This document shows, piece after piece, positions 1-8,324 of a DNA stretch of 64,000 nt (positions are counted from its first letter, which is position 1; each line of letters starts with the position of its first letter). The notes under the pieces were generated by a model, which ran no database searches, had not been told where the DNA came from, and saw only the letters and a program-made list of their open reading frames with translations. A program made the position numbers and the translations under genes. This stretch comes from Clostridia bacterium. Lineage in GTDB: Bacteria > Bacillota > Clostridia > Christensenellales > Aristaeellaceae. Location of the stretch: the NCBI GenBank assembly GCA_017484085.1, contig JAFUTW010000013.1, positions 62,001 through 126,000 on the forward strand. The letters run 5' to 3'.

Positions 1-550
1 TCTGTTTAAGCCCGTCATAGTTGATGGTTCCGGGGTAATAACACAAAAAGAGAATTAAGCTATATATTCCCGCGATAAGCAGAAAAGAAAACCAAAAAAC
101 TGCTTTTTCATACGTAGGTGTATTAAAAACAACTGCTCGAGCTGCTGATCTTTCAGACAATTGATATGCTGCGTCCAAAATGTGGCACATAAGGATAACG
201 CCGCAGATTGCAGTTAGTAACATCAAAACTGCTCTTGTAAAGATAGTTCCACCTGCAAGTTCTTCAGAAAAGCATTCATAGTTTCCCAGAATTACAAATC
301 CCGAAAACAAAACAGAAGAAACAAGTCTTATTCTTTTGCTGCTGTTTGGCATATGTGGTGAACCATATACCGCTAGATAAACAACAGATATGCAGGATAC
401 TGCGGTCATGAATATAAAAGGGCCCGTAAAAGCTGTCTTCTTTCTCGTTAAATACATCCAAACTATTGAGGGAATACATGCGGTCAGCTTTCGTAAAAAA
501 AACAAAAAGTATTCCATTGGATCATTTCCCAGTTGCTTCATTCTGTTCAT
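1..550 (-). CDS. Polytopic membrane protein, N-terminal part, DUF6020/glycosyltransferase-like
   Basis: The frame is open from an ATG at 550 to the window edge, giving 183 residues of an incomplete protein. GGAG sits six bases before the ATG. At least four hydrophobic segments are visible, and the last ends in YYPGTINYDG, a signature I associate with the first extracytoplasmic loop of DUF6020-type, GT39-like glycosyltransferases. It would act in the membrane on lipid-linked sugars, but this is inferred from that motif alone. The gene is much more AT-rich than its right-hand neighbours, which suggests a different origin or the edge of an accessory region. Confidence 0.6.
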   Translation of the reverse strand, partial: MNRMKQLGNDPMEYFLFFLRKLTACIPSIVWMYLTRKKTAFTGPFIFMTAVSCISVVYLAVYGSPHMPNSSKRIRLVSSVLFSGFVILGNYECFSEELAGGTIFTRAVLMLLTAICGVILMCHILDAAYQLSERSAARAVVFNTPTYEKAVFWFSFLLIAGIYSLILFLCYYPGTINYDGLKQ

Positions 551-579
551 TTTTCACTCCACAGACTTGATTTAATATA

Positions 580-608
580 ATTATATCATTATTTGTTATT
601 AAAACTAA
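580..608 (-). promoter_or_regulatory. Candidate promoter of the left-edge membrane protein
   Basis: On the minus strand TTAGTT and TATAAT are separated by 17 bases and lie 30 bases before the start codon. The -10 box is perfect and the -35 is weak. The surrounding 100 bases are strongly AT-rich. Confidence 0.4.
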
Positions 609-751
609 CAAACAGTATTCTACCGAAAGCAATAAATAAAAGCAAGTCCCGCTCTTCTCTCCTTTAAAATGCCCTTTCCTTGACATCCCCGCCGGCGGCG
701 GCTATGATAACTTCAGGATTCCACTATAAACAGGAAGAGGATGGAAGCGCC

Positions 752-1570
752 ATGCCCGTCATTGAGATCAAGTCGCTGACCGGCCCGGGGGACGGGCTCT
801 TTTATCACCTGACCGACGCCCAGCTGCGCAGCCGGCAGGAGCCCGAGAAGGGCGTCTTCATCGCCGAGGGCCCGAAGGTCGTGCACGCCGCGCTGGATGC
901 GGGGCTCACCCCGCTCTCGCTGCTGATGCGCAGGAAGTTTTTGGACGGTCTCGGCGCCGACATCATCCGGCGCTGCGGCGATATCCCCGTCTACACCGCG
1001 GACGACGACGTGCTCGCCGCCATCACGGGCTTCCGGCTGCAGCGCTCCTGGGTGCTGTGCGCGCTGCGCCGCCCGCAGATGCGGCGGCCGGAGGACGTGC
1101 TCGAGGGCGCGCGCCTGGCCGCCGTGTTGGAAGGCATCACGGAACCCTCCAACGTGGGCGCGATCTTCCGCAACGCCGCGGCCCTGGGCGTGGACGCCAT
1201 CCTGCTCTCCCCCGACTGCTGCGACCCGCTGCACCGCCGCGCCGTGCGCGTGTGCATGGGCACCGTCTTCACCGTCCCGTACGCCCGCACGGCGCCGGGC
1301 GAAACCCTGCCCCTGCTGCGCCGCTTCGGCTTTACCACGGCGGGGCTCGCCCTGAGGAACGACTGCCTGACCCTCGGCGATCCCCGGCTGCAGGGCAGGG
1401 AGCGGCTGGCTCTCTTTCTCGGCACGGAGGACACGGGCCTGACCGAAGAGACGATCCGCGGCTGCGACTACATCGTCAAAATCCCCATGTCGCCCGGCGT
1501 CGACTCCCTCAACGTCGCTGCGGCCAGCGCCATCGCCTTCTGGCAGTTCCGCCCGCGGCAGACGCCTTAA
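752..1570 (+). CDS. TrmH/SpoU-family RNA 2'-O-methyltransferase
   Basis: This 272-residue protein has the layout of SpoU-class SPOUT methyltransferases, which transfer a methyl group from S-adenosylmethionine to a ribose 2'-OH in tRNA or rRNA. An N-terminal substrate-binding part contains GVFIAEGPKVV. The trefoil-knot domain carries EPSNVGAIFRNA near residue 131, LFLGTEDTGL, and MSPGVDSLNVAAA near residue 246. I chose the ATG at 752 because GGAAGAGG precedes it and family homology begins just after it; an open frame continues upstream to 680 without a ribosome site. It is not in an obvious operon. The target nucleotide cannot be read from sequence. Confidence 0.88.
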   Translation: MPVIEIKSLTGPGDGLFYHLTDAQLRSRQEPEKGVFIAEGPKVVHAALDAGLTPLSLLMRRKFLDGLGADIIRRCGDIPVYTADDDVLAAITGFRLQRSWVLCALRRPQMRRPEDVLEGARLAAVLEGITEPSNVGAIFRNAAALGVDAILLSPDCCDPLHRRAVRVCMGTVFTVPYARTAPGETLPLLRRFGFTTAGLALRNDCLTLGDPRLQGRERLALFLGTEDTGLTEETIRGCDYIVKIPMSPGVDSLNVAAASAIAFWQFRPRQTP

Positions 1571-1636
1571 CCGAACAGAAAGAAGCTGTCTTTTGACAGA
1601 CACATTGCATAGTGCTCAAAAGACACGTTCCGTGTC

Positions 1637-1779
1637 AACCTCATCCGGCTTGCTCCGCAAGCCACCTTCCCCTAAAGGGGAAGGCAAGGCTCTCGAGAAA
1701 TCTTGGCTTCCCCTTTATACCCGCAGGGCGTCCCTTGGGAGGGGAAGCTGTCAGGGCGTAAGCCCTGACTGATGAGGTT
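1637..1779. repeat. Modular intergenic repeat, copy A
   Basis: This 143-base element is bounded by inverted ends AACCTCATC and GATGAGGTT. Inside are nested hairpins, including GGCTTGCTCCGCAAGCC, CCTTCCCCTAAAGGGGAAGG and CAGGGCGTAAGCCCTG. Related modules occur at about 21.0 and 31.7 kb. It lies between the TrmH gene and the convergent pyrophosphatase gene and has no coding potential of its own. Confidence 0.75.
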
Positions 1780-1849
1780 AGTGAGAATGTATTATGCAAT
1801 TTGTCAGTATAAAGGCAGCTTCTTTTTTTATTTGGCTTTTTACCGCTTC

Positions 1850-3469
1850 TCAGCCCCAGAGCTGGGAGAGCGCGGGCACGACCTGCTTCTTGCGCGAAAC
1901 GACGCCGGGCAGGAAGACGCGGTTGTCCTTCGCGCTGCTGCCCGTGAACGCCTGCCGGATGATTTCCTCGTCCCCCGTGAAGAGCAGCCAGGTACCTTCC
2001 TTCAGCACGTCCGTGATCATCAGCAGGGTCATGTCGTAGCCCTGCTGCACCTTGCGCTTCTCCATCTCCTCCAGGAATTCGGAGGCGCGGCGCATCATCC
2101 CGTCGGAATCCATTGTGGTGATCTGGCTGATGCCCAGAGCGTGGCCGGCCAAATGGAACTCCTTAAAATCCGTGCCGAGCAGCGCGGAGACCGGCTTGTC
2201 CTGCGACTGGCTGGCGGAGAAGATCTCCATCCCCAGCGCTTCCAGATCCAGCCCGGCGATGTGCGCCATGCGCTCCGCGATGCGGCGGTCGCGCGGGGTC
2301 GCCGTCGGGCTCTTGAACATCACGGTGTCGCTGAGGATCGCCGCCGCCAGAAGCCCCGCCAGCTGCTCGCCGGGGAGGATGCCGTGCTCCTGGAACATGG
2401 TGGCGATGATGGTCGCCGTGGAACCCACAGGCTCGTTGCGCATGAAGACGGGATAGCCCGTCTGCACGTCCGCCAGGCGGTGATGGTCGATGATGCCGAT
2501 AAGCTCCGCCTGCTCCAGCCCGGGCACGGACTGCCCCACCTCGTTGTGGTCCACGAGGACGAGGCGCTTGCGCTTGGGGCGCAGCAGGTGATACCGGCTC
2601 AGCATGCCGACGACCTTGCCCTCTTCATCGACGACCGGGTAGCTGCGGAAGCGGCTCTCCAGCACCTTCTCCTTGACGTCGTCCAGGAAGTCGTCCAGGT
2701 GGAAGGAGACCAGCCCCTGCTGATGCACGATGCGCCCGACGGGGATGGACTGGTAGATCATCCGGGCGGCGCGGTAGGCATCGCACGGCGTCGCGATGAT
2801 GCAGGTTTCGGAGGAGATGCCGCGGTACTTCTCCGGCAGATCGCTCTGGCACAGGATAACGCAGCTGGCCGGCAGGGCGAGCGCCCGCTCCAGCACGTCC
2901 TCCTGCTGGCCGCAGATGACGATGCTCTGCGGCTTTACGCCGCGCAGCGGCTCACCCGCGCCGGGCAGCACGATCACGACCTCGCCGGAGACGCTTTCAA
3001 ACAGGTTCTCGTCGTCGTTGATGATGCGGCCCTCCAGCGCGGAGAGCAGGTTGAAGATCGGCACGTCGGCGACTGCCGGCTGCCGGATGGATTCCATGTC
3101 ACGCTCCGCGATGCCACCGGCCGTCAGCACGCCGAAGAGCGTGCCGTCCTCTTTGGTCACCGGCAGGGCCGTAAAGCCGTCGCCGCCCTGCAGCACTTCC
3201 CAGGCGTGGCTCACCGGCACGTTTTTGTCCAGCTGCGGCGGATGGTCGAAATCGATGTCCCGAACCTGCGTGCGCACGGTGGAGAGCAGCACGGGCGCCT
3301 TCGCGCCGAAGCGGTTCAGGATGAAGGCCGTCTCATCGTTCAGGTGTCCCAGCCTGGCCGCCACATAGCCGTTATCGCCCAGCGCATTGCGCAGTGCGGC
3401 GTACGCGATGGCGGAGATGATCGAATCGGTGTCGGGGTTGCGGTGCCCGCATACATAAGTTGTGTCCAT
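1850..3469 (-). CDS. ppaC: Mn-dependent inorganic pyrophosphatase with CBS and DRTGG domains
   Basis: The 539-residue protein is a family II (DHH/DHHA2) cytosolic pyrophosphatase that hydrolyses diphosphate. The N-terminal metal-binding motif is GHRNPDTDS (residues 8-16); a second, IDHHR, lies near residue 325, and a DHHA2-like C-terminal region follows. Between them is a regulatory insert with two CBS domains flanking a DRTGG-like domain, which in known CBS-PPases binds adenine nucleotides and tunes activity. The length fits CBS-PPases (about 545) and not the plain 310-residue enzymes. GGAGG lies upstream of the ATG. It is monocistronic and convergent with the TrmH gene. Confidence 0.93.
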   Translation of the reverse strand: MDTTYVCGHRNPDTDSIISAIAYAALRNALGDNGYVAARLGHLNDETAFILNRFGAKAPVLLSTVRTQVRDIDFDHPPQLDKNVPVSHAWEVLQGGDGFTALPVTKEDGTLFGVLTAGGIAERDMESIRQPAVADVPIFNLLSALEGRIINDDENLFESVSGEVVIVLPGAGEPLRGVKPQSIVICGQQEDVLERALALPASCVILCQSDLPEKYRGISSETCIIATPCDAYRAARMIYQSIPVGRIVHQQGLVSFHLDDFLDDVKEKVLESRFRSYPVVDEEGKVVGMLSRYHLLRPKRKRLVLVDHNEVGQSVPGLEQAELIGIIDHHRLADVQTGYPVFMRNEPVGSTATIIATMFQEHGILPGEQLAGLLAAAILSDTVMFKSPTATPRDRRIAERMAHIAGLDLEALGMEIFSASQSQDKPVSALLGTDFKEFHLAGHALGISQITTMDSDGMMRRASEFLEEMEKRKVQQGYDMTLLMITDVLKEGTWLLFTGDEEIIRQAFTGSSAKDNRVFLPGVVSRKKQVVPALSQLWG

Positions 3470-3524
3470 TGGGTGTCCTTCCTCCGGCGCAGGCCGGATC
3501 TGCCTGTCAGTCCTTCACGGTCAA

Positions 3525-5780
3525 TTATAGCACATCGCCGTTGTTTTCCGCCACAGTGCGCCGCACTTCCACAAGAATTGTGTGCTGTGTGTTGCCGCGC
3601 GAATAAGGCGTCACCGCCAGCGAGGTCAGCGTGTTGATGCAGCCGCCCGTATCCGTCCCGTACTTGTCCGGCCTGTACCAGGCCCCCTGCGACAGGGCGA
3701 CGACGCCCCGCATGATGCGCTCCGTCACCCGCACGGGGATCCTCACCCGGCCGCGGCCGTTGAAGACCAGCACCTCATCCCCGTCCGCGATGCCGCGCGG
3801 GGCCGCGTCCGCCGGGTTCATCCAGAGCCGCTGGGGGTCCAGCTTTTCGAGATTCGGGTTATTGTCGTGCACGCTGTGGCAGCGCCTGAGCGTATGCCAC
3901 CCGATCAGCTGCAGCGGGTAGCGGCGGGCCAGTTCGTCCTGCGGGCCCTCCGGCGGCTCCACATACCGCGGGATCGCAGGAAAAGGCCACTTGTATTCCG
4001 TCTTCGCCACCCGGGGCGAATACAGTTCGATCTTTCCGCTCGGCGTCGGGAAGGGGTGCGCCGCAGGGTCGCGGCATTCCGCTTCCAGCGCGACAGCACG
4101 CGGGCCTTTTTTATAGCGGTAGAGTCCCGTGCGTTTCAGTTCGTCATAGGGCGGCAGCTCCGGCTCCCGCAGGCAAAGCTGCGCATAGCGGTCCTGCAGC
4201 CAGCCGTCCCACGTATGCCCTTCGGTAAAGGCATCGCCAAGCCCCAGCCGCCCGGCGACCTCGCTCAGCCAGTCGTACTCCTGCCGGCTTTCGCCAAGAG
4301 GCGGGATGCACGCGTTGGAGAAGCCTACGAACTCCCCGTACTTCCACGGCAGGGAGATGTTGTCGCATTCGAACATGGATACGCCGGGCAGCAGGATGTC
4401 GGCGAACTTCGCCGTCGCCGTCATAAACAGGTCGCTCACCACGATGAACTCGCACTTGCTTTCGTCCCGCAGGATCTCCGCCGTCCTGTTGATGTCCCCG
4501 TGCTGGTTGATGAGGCAGTTGCCCGCGATATTGAGGATCATCTTGATCCCCACGGAGAGCTTCTCTGCCCCGCGCACCCCGTCCAGCGCCGTCAGCGTCT
4601 CTCCGTGATCCACGGCGTCCGTCCACATAAAGGAGGGGATCCGGCAGGAAAGCGGGTTGGGCACAGATGGGAAGGATGGCCACGGGTGCTGCGTGCAGTC
4701 CCCCGCGCCGCAGGCCCAGCCGCCCCACACGCCCACGTTGCCCGTCATGCAGGCAAGCAGGATGCCGCCCCTTGCGCTCTGCTCCCCGTAGGCGTGACGC
4801 TGCGCGCCGTATCCCTGGATGAGCGCGGCCGGCCTGGCTGTTGCATAGCGCACCGCCAGGGAGGCGATCGTCTCCGGCGGCACGCCCGTGATCTGCGAGG
4901 CCCATTCCGGCGTCTTGGGCACGCCGTCCTTTCGGCCCATCAGGTACGCTTCCACCGATTCCGTCTCCGGCACGCCCTCCGGCAGGTGCGTCCCGTCGAA
5001 GCCCAGGCAGCAGCGATCCAGAAAAGCCCTGTCCTCCAGCCCCTCCTTCAGGATGACGTAGGCCATCGCGTCCAGCAGCGCGCTGTCCGTCGCCGGCCGC
5101 ACGGGGATCCATTCCGCATCCAGCGCGGCGGCCGTTTCGTTCCTGCGCGGATCCACGCTGATGATGGGAACGCCCTTTTCCTTTGCGCAGCGCAGGGCGT
5201 GCATCGTCTCCGCATCAAACTTCGTCTCCAGCGGATTGTGCGCCCACAGGATGATGAGCCGGCTGTCCTGCCAGCTCTCCGGCGGATTGCCGCACTGCCG
5301 GGTGCCGTACATCAGCTCCGTCACCGGCCCGATACACGCGGAGGAATACGAGTTGTAGTAGCCGAGGAAGCCGCCGTCCAGCGCCAGCAGCCGCTTGGCG
5401 AATTCCCGCCCCGAAAGCAGGCCGCTGACCCCCGTGGCATACGGCACGTACCGGGACGCCGGGCCGTACGTATCGCGGATGCGGATCCACTCCGAGGCGA
5501 TAGTGTCCACGGCCTCTTCCCAGGAGATGCGCCGGAACTTCCCTTCCCCGCGCTTTCCGGTGCGCCGCATGGGATACAGGAGCCGGTCTTCACCGAGGAA
5601 GGTCTTGTGGTACTGCAGCCCGCGCGCGCACGCCGTCAGCGGCACTGCGTCCCCCGCCTCCTCCGCGGTTTCGGTGGAGAGGCGCAGGATCTTGCCGTCC
5701 TTCATGTGCACGCGGATGACGCACTTGCCCCCGCAGTTGTTGATGCCCATCGTAGGGATGACGCGTTCGCCTTCCGTCAT
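3525..5780 (-). CDS. Molybdopterin oxidoreductase, DMSO reductase family, lone catalytic subunit
   Basis: This 751-residue protein has the full domain order of the family: an N-terminal Fe-S segment, the molybdopterin core and a C-terminal molydop-binding domain beginning near YPLQLIGWHTLRRCHS. The Fe-S cysteines visible are C16, C20 and C51; the position of the usual first cysteine is glycine (MGINNCGGKC). SYSSAC in the early core may supply a serine ligand to Mo. No twin-arginine signal is present, so it looks cytoplasmic. I chose the ATG at 5780 because GGAGG lies 8 bases before it. No electron-transfer (DmsB) or anchor (DmsC) subunit is nearby; a truncated EamA gene lies 26 bases upstream. 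The substrate is unknown. Confidence 0.87.
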   Translation of the reverse strand: MTEGERVIPTMGINNCGGKCVIRVHMKDGKILRLSTETAEEAGDAVPLTACARGLQYHKTFLGEDRLLYPMRRTGKRGEGKFRRISWEEAVDTIASEWIRIRDTYGPASRYVPYATGVSGLLSGREFAKRLLALDGGFLGYYNSYSSACIGPVTELMYGTRQCGNPPESWQDSRLIILWAHNPLETKFDAETMHALRCAKEKGVPIISVDPRRNETAAALDAEWIPVRPATDSALLDAMAYVILKEGLEDRAFLDRCCLGFDGTHLPEGVPETESVEAYLMGRKDGVPKTPEWASQITGVPPETIASLAVRYATARPAALIQGYGAQRHAYGEQSARGGILLACMTGNVGVWGGWACGAGDCTQHPWPSFPSVPNPLSCRIPSFMWTDAVDHGETLTALDGVRGAEKLSVGIKMILNIAGNCLINQHGDINRTAEILRDESKCEFIVVSDLFMTATAKFADILLPGVSMFECDNISLPWKYGEFVGFSNACIPPLGESRQEYDWLSEVAGRLGLGDAFTEGHTWDGWLQDRYAQLCLREPELPPYDELKRTGLYRYKKGPRAVALEAECRDPAAHPFPTPSGKIELYSPRVAKTEYKWPFPAIPRYVEPPEGPQDELARRYPLQLIGWHTLRRCHSVHDNNPNLEKLDPQRLWMNPADAAPRGIADGDEVLVFNGRGRVRIPVRVTERIMRGVVALSQGAWYRPDKYGTDTGGCINTLTSLAVTPYSRGNTQHTILVEVRRTVAENNGDVL

Positions 5781-5806
5781 TTCCGGCACCTCCGTTTGAA
5801 ATCTTT

Positions 5807-6442
5807 CTATCTATCGGCAGCCCCGCTTCCGCCGTCCGAAACGGCCGGCAGCAGAAGGCCGGCGACGATGAGGGCCGCGCCCAGCGCCTTAACAGACGTG
5901 ATCCGCTCGCCCAGGATCAGGTATCCCCATAAAAGGGCCGCCAGGGGATTGAGCACGGAAAACATGCCTGCCCGGCTGGCTGTGAGGCCCTGCTGCGCAA
6001 CAGGCTGCAGCGTAAAGCCGAAGACGCTGCACACGACGGAGAGCATGAGGATCATCGCCCATTCCGATGCCGACGCCGGGAGGCGGAAACGCTCAAAGCC
6101 CAGCGTCAGCGCAAGCGAGAGCACGCCCATTGTCCCCATCTGCACGATGCCGACCAAAAGCGGCTCCCCCTCTTTGGCGAAGACGGAGGTTTCAAAGATC
6201 GTCGCCGCGTAGCAGACCATCGCCGCCAGCAGATACGGCCCGCCCCAGCCAAGCCCGGATGTAAGGCCGGCATTCAGCACCAGCAGGCCGAGAAAAGCCA
6301 GTGCCATCCCCTTTACCGCCGCTTTGGACGGATAGACGCCGAGCAGGAGGATCTCCGGCAGAGGCACCAGGATGAACGCCGCCATCAGCGCCTCCGACCC
6401 GCGCCGGCTCAGCCCCGCCCGCCGCTGTTCTTTCCCGCTCAT
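5807..6442 (-). CDS. EamA/DMT-family transporter, apparently missing its first half-domain
   Basis: The 211-residue frame has about six hydrophobic segments. VPLPEILLLGVYPSKAAVKG matches the end of a first EamA repeat, and the remainder is a complete second repeat ending in ALIVAGLLLPAV. Intact family members have about 290 residues and ten helices, so roughly the first 80-90 residues are absent, and the upstream DNA does not encode them. The start region MSGKEQRRAGLSRRG is hydrophilic. It precedes the molybdopterin oxidoreductase on the same strand and may be cotranscribed. It may be a decaying gene; a transported substrate cannot be assigned. Confidence 0.6.
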   Translation of the reverse strand: MSGKEQRRAGLSRRGSEALMAAFILVPLPEILLLGVYPSKAAVKGMALAFLGLLVLNAGLTSGLGWGGPYLLAAMVCYAATIFETSVFAKEGEPLLVGIVQMGTMGVLSLALTLGFERFRLPASASEWAMILMLSVVCSVFGFTLQPVAQQGLTASRAGMFSVLNPLAALLWGYLILGERITSVKALGAALIVAGLLLPAVSDGGSGAADR

Positions 6443-6565
6443 CCGTACCGCCCTTCCGCCGGCCGCTGTCCGCGTTCCTGCCGGTATGGGAAATATAACA
6501 CAGAATCGCTCTCTTTTAAAGACGCGCGCGCAAAGTTCTGCCGCCCCTTTGCGCCGGCTTCACCG

Positions 6566-6594
6566 TTTACTTCCCGCGCGAAAACTGCTAAGAT
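6566..6594 (+). promoter_or_regulatory. Candidate promoter of the ECF-S/mobA operon
   Basis: TTTACT and TAAGAT are 17 bases apart and lie about 60 bases before the GTG start of the first gene. This is the best-spaced pair in the divergent gap between the EamA and ECF-type genes. Confidence 0.4.
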
Positions 6595-6650
6595 AACATC
6601 AGTATTCGTCCATCCGCAAACCGAACCGGACGGGAAAGGAGGCTGAAGCG

Positions 6651-7208
6651 GTGAAGCGGCTGTCCCTGCGCGAGCTGCTCTTTCTCGCGCTTTGCTGCGA
6701 CCTCGGCCTCGTCTGCAAGCGGCTCGTCTCCCCGGCAGCCAACGTGCTGACGGGCTTTTTGCGCATCCCGGGCGGCGTCGGCACCGGGTTTTCGCTGCTC
6801 TTTCTCACCGTCGCCTGCGAACTGGTGCCCCGCTTCGGCTGCGCCACGGCCATGGGATTCGTGCAGGCCATGATCGCCCTCTTTACGGGACATGTGGGCA
6901 GCATGGGCGCCCTCTCCCCCATCGGCTATACGGTGCCCGGGCTTCTCATCGACCTTTGTTTTGCGCTGTGCCGCAGGGCCTCTCTGGATCGGCGGGACCG
7001 CCTCGTTCTCTCCGGCATGGCGGGGAGCCTCGGGGCGGCGCTTACAGCCAACCTCATCGTCTTCCGGCTGCGCGGTACGGGACTGCTGCTCTATGCGCTG
7101 GTCGCCGCCACCACAGGCGCCCTGTGCGGCCTGCCCGCCTGCCGCATCGTCACCCTCGTCGCCCCCGCGCTGCAGACCCGCAGCGAACCGAAAAGGAGGA
7201 ACCCCTGA
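6651..7208 (+). CDS. Small integral membrane protein, ECF transporter S-component-like
   Basis: This 185-residue protein has five or six hydrophobic helices and little soluble sequence, the size and shape of energy-coupling-factor substrate-binding (S) components. It starts with GTG at 6651, preceded by AAAGGAGG at good spacing. The stop overlaps the next start (TGATG), so translation is coupled to the exported sulfite-oxidase-fold protein, and mobA follows. That context suggests uptake of a molybdenum-cofactor-related or other vitamin-like compound, but this is inference. The ATPase and EcfT components are not in the window and may be shared. Confidence 0.6.
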   Translation: MKRLSLRELLFLALCCDLGLVCKRLVSPAANVLTGFLRIPGGVGTGFSLLFLTVACELVPRFGCATAMGFVQAMIALFTGHVGSMGALSPIGYTVPGLLIDLCFALCRRASLDRRDRLVLSGMAGSLGAALTANLIVFRLRGTGLLLYALVAATTGALCGLPACRIVTLVAPALQTRSEPKRRNP

Positions 7209-7693
7209 TGAAGCGCTCCGTCACCCCGCGCCTGCTGCTCATCCTCATCCTGCTGACAGCCGTCCTCGCCGCATGGCACCTTGCCGCCGCCTCCGAAACC
7301 GCACCGGGCACCCTCGTTCTGGCGTTTGACGGAAGTGAGACGGTGCTGACCCCCGATCCGCTCGCCGCCGTCACGGTGGAAGGCAAAAGCGTAAACGGAC
7401 GCGGCGAAGTGCGCGAAATACACGCGGAAGGCTGGCCTCTGTCCTCCCTGCTGCAGGCTGCGGAGATCGAGCCCGAGCACATCCGGGGCGTCAGCGTCCT
7501 CGCCGTGGACGGATACAGCGCCGCGGTTTCCGCTGAAGAGATCGAAGAGGAAGGAAAGGTCTTCCTGCTGCAGGGCGAAGGCACCTCCTTCCGCCTCATC
7601 GTCTTCGGGGACGAAAACAGCCGCCGCAATGTGAAGGACGTCGTCCGCCTCGTCGTGGAGGAAGCGGCCAAGGAAGCCGTCCCCGCAGCATGA
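7208..7693 (+). CDS. Exported protein with sulfite-oxidase-type (Oxidored_molyb) fold
   Basis: The 161-residue protein begins with a signal peptide or N-terminal anchor (residues 1-28, RLLLILILLTAVLAAW). The rest resembles the small molybdopterin-binding domain fold of PF00174 proteins: WPLSSLLQAA, VLAVDGYSAAVSAEEI, then a C-terminal strand pair before VKDVVRLVVEE. The cysteine that ligates Mo in real sulfite oxidases is absent, as in many small Firmicute members, so cofactor binding is doubtful. Both ends overlap neighbouring genes by one to four bases, placing it firmly in the operon with the S-component and mobA. The function is unknown. Confidence 0.65.
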   Translation: MKRSVTPRLLLILILLTAVLAAWHLAAASETAPGTLVLAFDGSETVLTPDPLAAVTVEGKSVNGRGEVREIHAEGWPLSSLLQAAEIEPEHIRGVSVLAVDGYSAAVSAEEIEEEGKVFLLQGEGTSFRLIVFGDENSRRNVKDVVRLVVEEAAKEAVPAA

Positions 7694-8259
7694 GCCTGCC
7701 TGACGCATCCGGAGTGTGCTCCCGCTTCAGCTTCCTCGTCCTCGCCGGCGGGCGTTCCTCACGCATGGGCAGGGACAAGGCCGCCCTCCCCTTCGGGAGC
7801 GGCACGCTGCTCTCGCACCAGATGGGCAAGGCCCGCGCGCTTCGCATCGGCGACATACTTCTCAGCGGGCCGGGCGGCGTGCCCGACCGCGTCCCGGGGA
7901 TGGGGCCGCTTGCCGGGCTGCACGCCGGGCTTTCAGCCGCCGCGCACCCGTACTGCATCGTCCTGCCGGTGGACGCGCCTCTCGTTCCGGCAGAAGAGCT
8001 GCTGCGCCTGGCGCGCCTCCATCTGGAGGGCGGCGCCGCGGTGACCCTCGCCGCGCACGGCGGCAAGACGGAGCCGCTCATCGGCGTCTACGACAGCAGC
8101 CTTTCCCCGCTGATTGCCGCCTGCCTGCAGCGCGGAGAGACGAAGGTGCGCAGCTTCCTCTGCTCCGTCCCCGTCCGCACGGCGGATTCATCCCTGTCCG
8201 AAAAGTTCTGGATCAACGTCAATACGCCCGCGGATCTTGCGAGAATTTCCGAACTTTAA
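7690..8259 (+). CDS. mobA: Molybdenum cofactor guanylyltransferase MobA
   Basis: MobA attaches GMP to Mo-molybdopterin to make the bis-MGD cofactor used by DMSO-reductase-family enzymes, such as the one encoded at 3525-5780. The 189-residue protein has the nucleotidyltransferase signature LAGGRSSRMGRDKA near residue 17, GPLAGLHAGL, and the metal-binding segment VLPVDAPLVP. Its length is typical. Its ATG overlaps the upstream stop (ATGA). A hairpin immediately follows the stop codon. A related enzyme for a different cofactor nucleotide (MocA) cannot be fully excluded. Confidence 0.85.
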   Translation: MSLPDASGVCSRFSFLVLAGGRSSRMGRDKAALPFGSGTLLSHQMGKARALRIGDILLSGPGGVPDRVPGMGPLAGLHAGLSAAAHPYCIVLPVDAPLVPAEELLRLARLHLEGGAAVTLAAHGGKTEPLIGVYDSSLSPLIAACLQRGETKVRSFLCSVPVRTADSSLSEKFWINVNTPADLARISEL

Positions 8260-8262
8260 CAA

Positions 8263-8294
8263 AACTGCATGCCGAATAATTCGGTTTTGCAGTT
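8263..8294 (+). terminator. Terminator hairpin after mobA
   Basis: AACTGCA pairs with TGCAGTT and CCGAA with TTCGG around a TAA loop. The T run after the stem is broken, and the 3' arm overlaps the -35 box of the next promoter. Confidence 0.55.
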
Positions 8295-8321
8295 GACGTT
8301 TTGTGTGAAATCCGTTAATAT
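8293..8321 (+). promoter_or_regulatory. Promoter of the nucleoside ABC operon
   Basis: TTGACG and TAATAT are separated by exactly 17 bases. The predicted start, around 8328, falls on the first stem of the structured leader described next. Confidence 0.75.
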
Positions 8322-8324
8322 ACT

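Noticed and set aside
1772-3637. Long open frame on the plus strand opposite the pyrophosphatase gene
   Set aside because: It is the antisense shadow of a well-supported gene in GC-rich DNA. Its product is low-complexity, rich in Arg/His/Asp, with no domain or ribosome site. The same reasoning removes the long frames opposite the molybdopterin enzyme (3582-6212), alaS (29851-31605), the repeat protein (32779-34842) and GH94 (38795-41338).
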